This document shows positions 29,881 through 35,652 of a stretch of 35,652 bases of DNA, piece by piece. How positions within the stretch are numbered: the first letter of the stretch is position 1; every line of letters starts with the position of its first letter. Below the pieces are notes generated by a model. The model saw only the letters and a program-made list of their open reading frames with translations. It was not told where the DNA came from and ran no database searches. The DNA is from Coprinopsis marcescibilis (lineage: Eukaryota > Basidiomycota > Agaricomycetes > Agaricales > Psathyrellaceae): positions 1 to 35,652 of the forward strand of contig ML210402.1 of assembly GCA_004369085.1 (NCBI GenBank), read 5' to 3'. The position numbers and the translations under genes are program-made.

Positions 29881-31084
29881 CCCCGTACTGGGTTGTCTAC
29901 GGGCTCGTCGAGTGTTTTGCCAACGACTCCGTAGAGCTACTCGTTTGTGGAGGAAGAAGCAGGGAGAGGTCTCCGGGACGGCCATAAAATGAGAAGAGAC
30001 ACTCGGAAGGGAAGACCGGTTGTAAGCCAGACGGGCAAACCGAAATGGACGTTTCTGCACCATTGCGGGGACGACGATCGTCTCCAAGAGGCGTCGGCAA
30101 GGTGCCGGTGTCGGAGAACTCCGAATGGCTACAGTCCATCATCACGTAATGGGACGAACCAAGCAATGGGACAGGAGGCTCCTGTGGCTCAATGCAGCGG
30201 TGTCCCGTCCAATTTTTTTGCACAGTTGCACTCTGTTAGTGTCAGGCACCCTGAATATGAGCTTTTTTTGGCATTTTTTGAGAATAAGACCATGGGACGG
30301 CGCATTTCAGTTGGTTGTCACCTCATCACGGCGTCATTTCGCCCAATTTGGTAAGCATCCATTTTGGGTGAACGTCCTTGCGAAGTCGAACAAAGCTTCG
30401 AATCGCCTCAATTCTTTTTTCTATATGATATGAGTGTCTACCCAGCATACACATATGGTCCAAAGGCCTACTCAGCCAAAGAAAAAAAAATACAGCATAT
30501 TATTTGACAGGTTAACTCATTGATTTCACCGCCTGCATACACAGCCAAGCTTTACATTGAGACATACGGAAACACTTGGCTGGATGCCTTGAAAAGACAT
30601 GGTTGGCATTTGTAGCATGTTCGGGACTTAGAATATTGAATCAGAAGAATTTACACGATTTTTCTAGTATCTCATATCACTGTATTACTCAAATTGTCCG
30701 GAAATGCGAAGGGTAAAAGTGCAAAATGGGATTTTGTGACATAGGGAGAATTCCGGAGTTTTTTGGCGCTCAAGTCCTTAAATGATATAGGGTACACTTA
30801 CCTGCATTGTTTTTATAATTTTTAAAGCCATTTTAACCTTGCAATTTGAGCTTGTAAATGGACTAAAAACACGGAAAATGCGCAGGTAGCTGAATTTGTG
30901 TAATCATAAATTTTCTAAGAAACAAAACGGCGAAGCTCATCATAGACATGCCTACAGCCGCCTTTTTCAGATCTGAAAGTCTTGGCATCGATAACAAGAT
31001 CGTGATTAAGCTCCCAACTTGTAGATTTGGTGCTTCGCTTTGCACATCCACTACCTACAGACCAGCTTTGAATGCACTCGCGCT
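29881..31084. other. 5' flank of the pogo-like element, AT-rich
   Basis: From about 30210 the composition becomes AT-rich with T and A runs (30212-30219, 30265-30271, 30480-30489), unlike the neighbouring host DNA. It leads into the transposase ORF and is probably the element's 5' non-coding part. I looked for a terminal inverted repeat partner in 33900-34300 and did not find one. No other gene is supported. Confidence 0.45.
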
Positions 31085-33529
31085 ATGCCACGCACAGCCA
31101 AGGCCTTATCCCCCACTGTTATACCACCCAAATATGTTCATCTCAGCACCGAAGAACGTTTACAGCTTGCTATTGACGCTATGGCGGCTTCCGGGGAGAC
31201 AAAGGAGGGAAACACCAACCTCTCATATCGGGATGCCTCAAAGCAGTTCGGTGTTTCAAAGAGCACATTAGAACGCCGCTTCAAGCAGCAAAGCAAGTCA
31301 CGCCATGAAGCTCATGTGGCGCAGCAGAAGCTTTCGCCTCCCATGGAACAGACCCTTGTCGTGTTTGCCAAGGATCTCTCGCATCGGGGAGTTCCTCTAA
31401 CACATCAGATGCTGAGAATGCATGCGTCACTTATTGCAGGGGTAGATGTTGGAAAGAACTGGGTCCCTCGATTCTTGGCGCGAACACCCGATCTCAAGGT
31501 GAAACGTACTCAAGCCCTCGAGAAAGTCCGTGCCCAGGCGCTTAATTTTGATGCTGTCAATGGCTTCTACAACATCCTCGAAGAAGTGATCACAAAATAC
31601 AACATTTCTTTCGAAAACATTTACAACATGGATGAGAAAGGGGTACAGCTTGGAGTAGGAGGCTCGATAACAGCAATTGTTGATCGAGAACTGGACATCG
31701 CATACAATATCGAGGACGGAAATCGCGAGCACGTCACAATCATTGAAACAGTCTGCGCGGATGGATCAGCTTTGCAGCCTACGGTTATTTTTCAAGGAAA
31801 GCGAATGCAGCTGTCATGGTCACAGCAGAATCCAGGTTTCGCCAAGTGAGTTTTACTGAATTATATTCTTAATAGCTGCTAAACGTTCTTAGCGTCTGCG
31901 TCTCCGAAAAGGGTTGGACCGACCAAGAACTTGGATTGGAATGGCTCATGAAAGACTTTGAGCCGCTTACCCAGGCTCGAAATAAATCAAATGGCTATCA
32001 CCTACTTATTCTCGACGGCCACAACTCCCATTGCACCTACGGATTCGTTGTATTCGCTGAAAAGCACAAAATCGTAATCATATGCCTTCCTGCACATACA
32101 ACTCATGCCCTTCAACCCTGCGATGTTGGCGTTTTTGGCCCCTTAGCCTCAAGCTGGAAAGCCGTTGTCAATGAGGCTGCCCGCAAGTACCCACTCATCA
32201 AGAAGGATAACTTTCTTGTCCTTTATGAGCAAGCTCGCAATCGAGCAATGAAAGAAGATACAGTCAAGTCAGCATTCATGAAGACTGGAATTTGGCCTTT
32301 CAATCGCAATGCAATCCACCCATCCCAGTTTGCACCAGCCAAAAACACAAGCACACAGTCAGTTCACCCTTTCACCGACCAACCAAACATCCTTGTATCA
32401 GCGGGCATTGATCCCCTCTCTGCTACTCAGCACTCAAACCCCATTGGCAATGCATCCACAACATCTACCAAAACAATGGCAACTCCTCCTCCTGCATCTC
32501 AACCTCCATCTACAGAGGCAATGCCTGACCCATCTATCCCCCTATCCTCCATCAGCAACCCTACCCAACAGGTATCTACAGGGTCTTGTGCAAGACAGCC
32601 TGGACCATCCAATCCGGAAGATCGTGGTAGCGATGTGGAGGAAGATGGCAGTGCAGATGACAGTGCAGATGATGATGATGATAGAGATGGAGAGGAGAAC
32701 AAGGGAGACGAGGGCAAAGACTCAGAAAGCGAAGGATCCATATCAGGGGATGAGCTGCCGCCATCACCACCAGCACTCCCACCCGCAACACCAGATGCAT
32801 CCAACGTCCATTTTGAACTTGCTGGAATTCCACCACCTCTGCCCCATCTTGCATCGCGTACAGCCTTTCGCAAGCAAAACAACAAGCTACGAGAAGTCCT
32901 CAAGGAGGCAAGAGCTGAGCTTGAGAGGTTTCATGCCAAAACAGTGCTTCTCACTCACGAAATCGGATACCTTCGCCCTTTTGATTTTCGAACGCAAGAA
33001 TCGAAAACAGCAGGGAAAAGCGTCAACCTCGAGTGCCAGGCATCTGACAGCAGTCAAGGCAGTTGATGAATTGGCGAAACACGTCTGGATGAAGCACCTC
33101 TTCGAGGTACATCTCGAGGCGCGCCCCCTGTTCAAAACGATCCGGGCACAAATCAAAGCTGATGAAAAGGAGGTGGCGGACAAGATAAAACGGATTGAAA
33201 AGGCAGCCGCAGATGAGAAGAAGCAAATGGAACGGAAGGAAGCAGCTGCAACGAAATTGAAAGCAAAGGAGGAAGCGGCAGCAGCAAGGAAGAAGGTTAG
33301 GGAGGAAGCTGCCGCAGCGAGGCAGGCAGCCAAGGAGTTGGCAGCAGCGCTGAAGCAACGGGACAGGCTGGCAAAGCAGGCAGATCAACTCAAAAAGCAG
33401 CAGGATCGAAAGGGGCGGAAGAAGGCAGCAGAGGCGGTCGTAAAGGGGGCTGGTCGCAGAGGTTCCCGGATGCAACAACTCGAGTATCGGAGCGTGCTAC
33501 AAAAGCACAGGCACGAAAAGCGTGGGTGA
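31085..33529 (+). pseudogene. Pogo/Fot-like DDE transposase, late frameshift
   Basis: Exons 31085-31845 and 31893-33066 (47-nt intron, GTGAG...TTAG) give 644 residues. An N-terminal HTH lies at about 46-66 (SYRDASKQFGVSKSTLERRF), with a CENP-B-type DNA-binding part after it. The DDE_1 core has YNMDEKG (Asp183), LILDGHNSH (Asp295) and PCDVGVFGPL (Asp331), that is 35 residues between the second and third Asp, and the ending MKTGIWPFNRNAI typical of pogo/Tigger transposases. A Ser/Pro and acidic linker follows. Near 32972-32990 the frame changes: the conserved C-terminal stretch (RKNRKQQGKASTSSARHLTA then a Lys/Ala/Glu coiled coil) continues in the +1 frame to 33529. One extra T in a T4 run would explain it. 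The catalytic part is intact, so the protein could still be partly functional. Confidence 0.8.
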
Positions 33530-33889
33530 TGCAGCCTTTGGACAGTGAAGAGTTGGATGTCAGCAGTGAGGATGAAGAAGAGGTCGAGAATAATGTACCA
33601 GAAGGTCTGTGTTTTGTCTATCCGGGTACAGTGTTATCTCACGGAATACCCATCTCAAACAGGCCCAGCACCAGCTCCCACACACACTTCCGAAGCAGGA
33701 GGCTCTGAAGTTGAGAGGCCCCAACCACGACCACGCCGAAAAGGTGCCCAAATCACCCAGCAAACGGAAACTGGAACCATGGGCAAGAATAGTGGGCCAA
33801 CTGCAGCCGTGGAAAAGACACTTGAAGAGGAAGATGGATTGTTCATCGTGAGGCGCAGGAATCCAGCACGAAATGCCGGGAGGCTGTAG
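33526..33889 (+). CDS. Acidic/basic C-terminal exon(s) behind the transposase
   Basis: ATG at 33526 opens a frame reading QPLDSEELDVSSEDEEEV to 33604. A 58-nt intron (GTCTGT...AACAG) then joins it to 33663-33889, ending DGLFIVRRRNPARNAGRL. Spliced length is 306 bases, 101 residues, with no remainder. The middle is Pro/Thr-rich and basic. It overlaps the end of the transposase coiled-coil frame by four bases, in a different frame. It may be the true tail of the transposase after a second frame change, or a short separate ORF of the same element. Confidence 0.4.
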
Positions 33890-34887
33890 AGCCGAAGATT
33901 TGAAGCATGGCGAGGTTGGATTCGTCAAGATTGAGCAAGGGGATGAGGAGATATTAGCTGCGCAATCACGCAGTGCGGCTCGAGAAGTGGTCTGTGCGGG
34001 TTCCCACCAGCCACTGATGTGTTTGTCCCAGTTGGTGGTGATGGCCGTGTTGCCGCTGGTTTTGAGTTCATCCAAAAGAAATATTCGTACCGTCTCTTTC
34101 TTCCAATTTAAAAATACGAGGCTTCATGTACACGTTAATGAGACACTGGAGAATGTGATAAACTAGTTTTTGAAGCAACCTGACGCAAGCCACCTTCAAA
34201 ACCCACAGAAAACACCATCCGTGTCCCACTAATAGGTGCCGTACTGTAGGGCAACGGCCTGGCGTTGCCGAACTAATTTCAACATCCGAAAGCCTGCTGC
34301 CGCCGGAGGCAACATGACCGATCCACCGGTGTAGATGTTTCGTCCGGTTTGTCCACCGAGATCACCGTGCCAAATTTTGCCAGCCGCTCTCTGGCGAGAG
34401 CTTGTCCTTCGTTTTGTTTGTCTCCTCGTATTTCGTATCTCTAGATCTTTGAAGCTCAAGCCAGACGAGCGGCTGGTTTAGGAGCCTGTGGATTCCCCTG
34501 ATCTGATGAAGGTCGTATTCGATCCACTTCCATTATCAGCTCGTCTCTGTGGCGATATGATCGCTTGTTGTAGATACATAACGGGATTTGAATCCGGCGC
34601 CAAAGAAAGCACGTCAGAGGCTGGCTACACCCGACGCTGATCGTTCCTTCTAACATGCTGTTGATCCCGGATGTCGAGCATTATGCACACAAGTACAAAT
34701 CACACAGAATTGGAGTTGAATCAAGCGGAAAGATGCCGAACTATAGCGGGTCTCAGACTAGCGTCACGTTTCGAGGGTTGACGGACAGCAGTGGTCAGAT
34801 ACATGCTTAGGTCCAATCCACTTCCCATTTCCCAAGTAATATGTACCGAATGGCGAGGCATATAATACACAAAAAGTCTATGTAATC
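33890..34887. other. Gene-free stretch, 3' flank of the element
   Basis: Minus-strand frames at 34229-34459 and 34456-34656 adjoin but show no domain I know and no convincing splice link. The T-arm-like word CGGGATTTGAATCCGG at about 34570-34585 has no matching tRNA acceptor, D or anticodon arms nearby. No other feature is supported. Confidence 0.35.
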
Positions 34888-35652
34888 TTACCTAGTGCCA
34901 GTATGAATCCGCAACAATCTCGCATCCATCCTTAACTCGTCGATGAACTCCCAGCTCTGCTTGAAGCTTTCAGAGGATGGGCTGTTAGAGGAATGGACTC
35001 GAATAGACTCGAGGTTAGGGAAAATTCTGTCTAGGAATCTGGCAATGGCGAGGTGATCCCTCGGCGTGATGAGTGTAATCTGTGCTTCGTGTACCTCCAA
35101 CTCTCGAAGCATACTTCGGGTCTGCTCTGGTTGGACGAGACGCCCATTGGGAGACAGCGAGTGAGTACTTGAGTCGAGACGAATACGAAGTTGTTGGAGA
35201 CACTCCATGTTCCGTGCCGTATACTCCAGGGAAGCGAGATTTTCGATGGGTGAGGAGTGACAGACGGGTAATTCCAACGTTCTGAGCGGATCGGGGATCA
35301 GCAGATGGTTCTCGTTCCTGTGGGCGTTTCTCTCGCGGATGAGTCCAATAAGCAGACCTTCCCCGATGATATCCCGGATACCAACATCGAATACAATCTC
35401 TGACAGAGTGGGGATAGCAAGAAGGCTTTGGAGGACGCGAGCCGGGATATGGACGCCAGCTCCTTGCAGCTCTATCCTCTTGAAACAGGGAATTTGGGAT
35501 ACACGCTCCACAACAGATCGAACATCGAGGGTCGGAGGATCGTGAGAAAAGACGACTGTCAATGTTGTCAAGTTGTTCATGAAGGAGTCGGGATATGTCG
35601 TGCACAAGGTCATGGATGACGAGGGTATATCGAAGTGGAGTGCTGAGCTGAC
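34888..35652 (-). CDS. F-box/LRR-like protein, 3' part (runs off the edge)
   Basis: The frame is open from the right edge to TAA at 34888-34890, 254 codons. It is Leu-rich with LRR-like units (LTTLTVVFSHDPP, FKRIELQGAGVHI, LSEIVFDVGIRD, LRTLELPVC) and ends LDRIFPNLESIRVHSSNSPS and WEFIDELRMDARLLRI. That tail matches the gene at 24132-25829 (IDRIFPNLEFI, WEFIEHLRKEARALRI), so the two are paralogues in the same orientation about 9 kb apart. The F-box end lies outside the window. ACTAG|GTAAGA at the stop could also be a splice donor, but the paralogue ends at the same point, so I favour the stop. Confidence 0.7.
   Translation of the reverse strand, partial: VSSALHFDIPSSSMTLCTTYPDSFMNNLTTLTVVFSHDPPTLDVRSVVERVSQIPCFKRIELQGAGVHIPARVLQSLLAIPTLSEIVFDVGIRDIIGEGLLIGLIRERNAHRNENHLLIPDPLRTLELPVCHSSPIENLASLEYTARNMECLQQLRIRLDSSTHSLSPNGRLVQPEQTRSMLRELEVHEAQITLITPRDHLAIARFLDRIFPNLESIRVHSSNSPSSESFKQSWEFIDELRMDARLLRIHTGTR

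Noticed and set aside
32309..33529. 406-codon plus ORF as a separate gene
   Set aside because: Its first two thirds are a Pro/Gln/Thr-rich shadow of the transposase linker. Only the part after about 32980 is real, as the frameshifted transposase C-terminus.
34560..34590. Possible tRNA at CGGGATTTGAATCCGG
   Set aside because: Stem pairing fails at the 5-bp T-arm length, and no other arms are present on either strand.
1..35652. CRISPR arrays, bacterial operons, rRNA
   Set aside because: No regular repeat-spacer pattern, no Shine-Dalgarno-linked genes, and no conserved rRNA segments. The intron-rich genes show this is a eukaryotic nuclear sequence.

Overview
The window is nuclear DNA of a filamentous basidiomycete, most likely an Agaricomycete. 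The evidence is the many GT-AG introns of about 47-71 nt, a WD40 family with the SVAISPDG/SGS signature, F-box/LRR-like genes, a KDZ-class transposase, a pogo/Fot-like transposase, and several decayed gene families I associate with Agaricomycete repeats. I cannot name the species. It is an accessory, transposon-rich region in which decayed genes outnumber intact ones.

Left part (1-3.7 kb): minisatellites and short direct repeats, then a broken 3' piece of a WD40 gene (2376-2830). That piece matches the end of the intact WD40 gene 20 kb to the right, including its 3' UTR. From 3.7 to 16.3 kb is mobile-element territory: a decayed multi-exon gene of unknown function (3748-7363, minus), a 2 x 305-bp tandem repeat, a broken plus-strand gene (8780-9640), two unrecognised ORFs, and a large KDZ transposase fused to a Ulp1/SENP-type cysteine protease (about 11395-15711, minus). 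The decay of these genes shows as frameshifts and in-frame stops that are all TGA. A BRCT-protein relic lies at 16.6-17.1 kb, followed by about 2.5 kb with no gene I can support.

The most interesting locus is 19733-23202 (plus). Thirteen exons join with no leftover base into a 929-residue protein. It has an N-terminal cysteine cluster, a DUF2235 / Tle1-like alpha/beta hydrolase with GFSRG nucleophile elbow and candidate Ser-Asp-His triad, and a C-terminal seven-blade WD40 propeller. No NACHT or NB-ARC ATPase lies between. It looks like an enzymatic effector placed directly on the sensor type that fungal NLR-like proteins use. A self/non-self or immune-type role is inference.

Right part: an intact F-box/LRR-like gene (24132-25829, minus), a decayed Cys-rich secreted-protein gene cut off by a 273-bp MITE with 3-bp TTA target duplications (27279-27551), a small secreted protein (28148-28773, minus), a tandem-repeat block (29.4-29.9 kb), a pogo/Fot-like DDE transposase with a late frameshift (31085-33529, plus), and the 3' part of a second F-box/LRR-like paralogue running off the right edge (34888-35652, minus).
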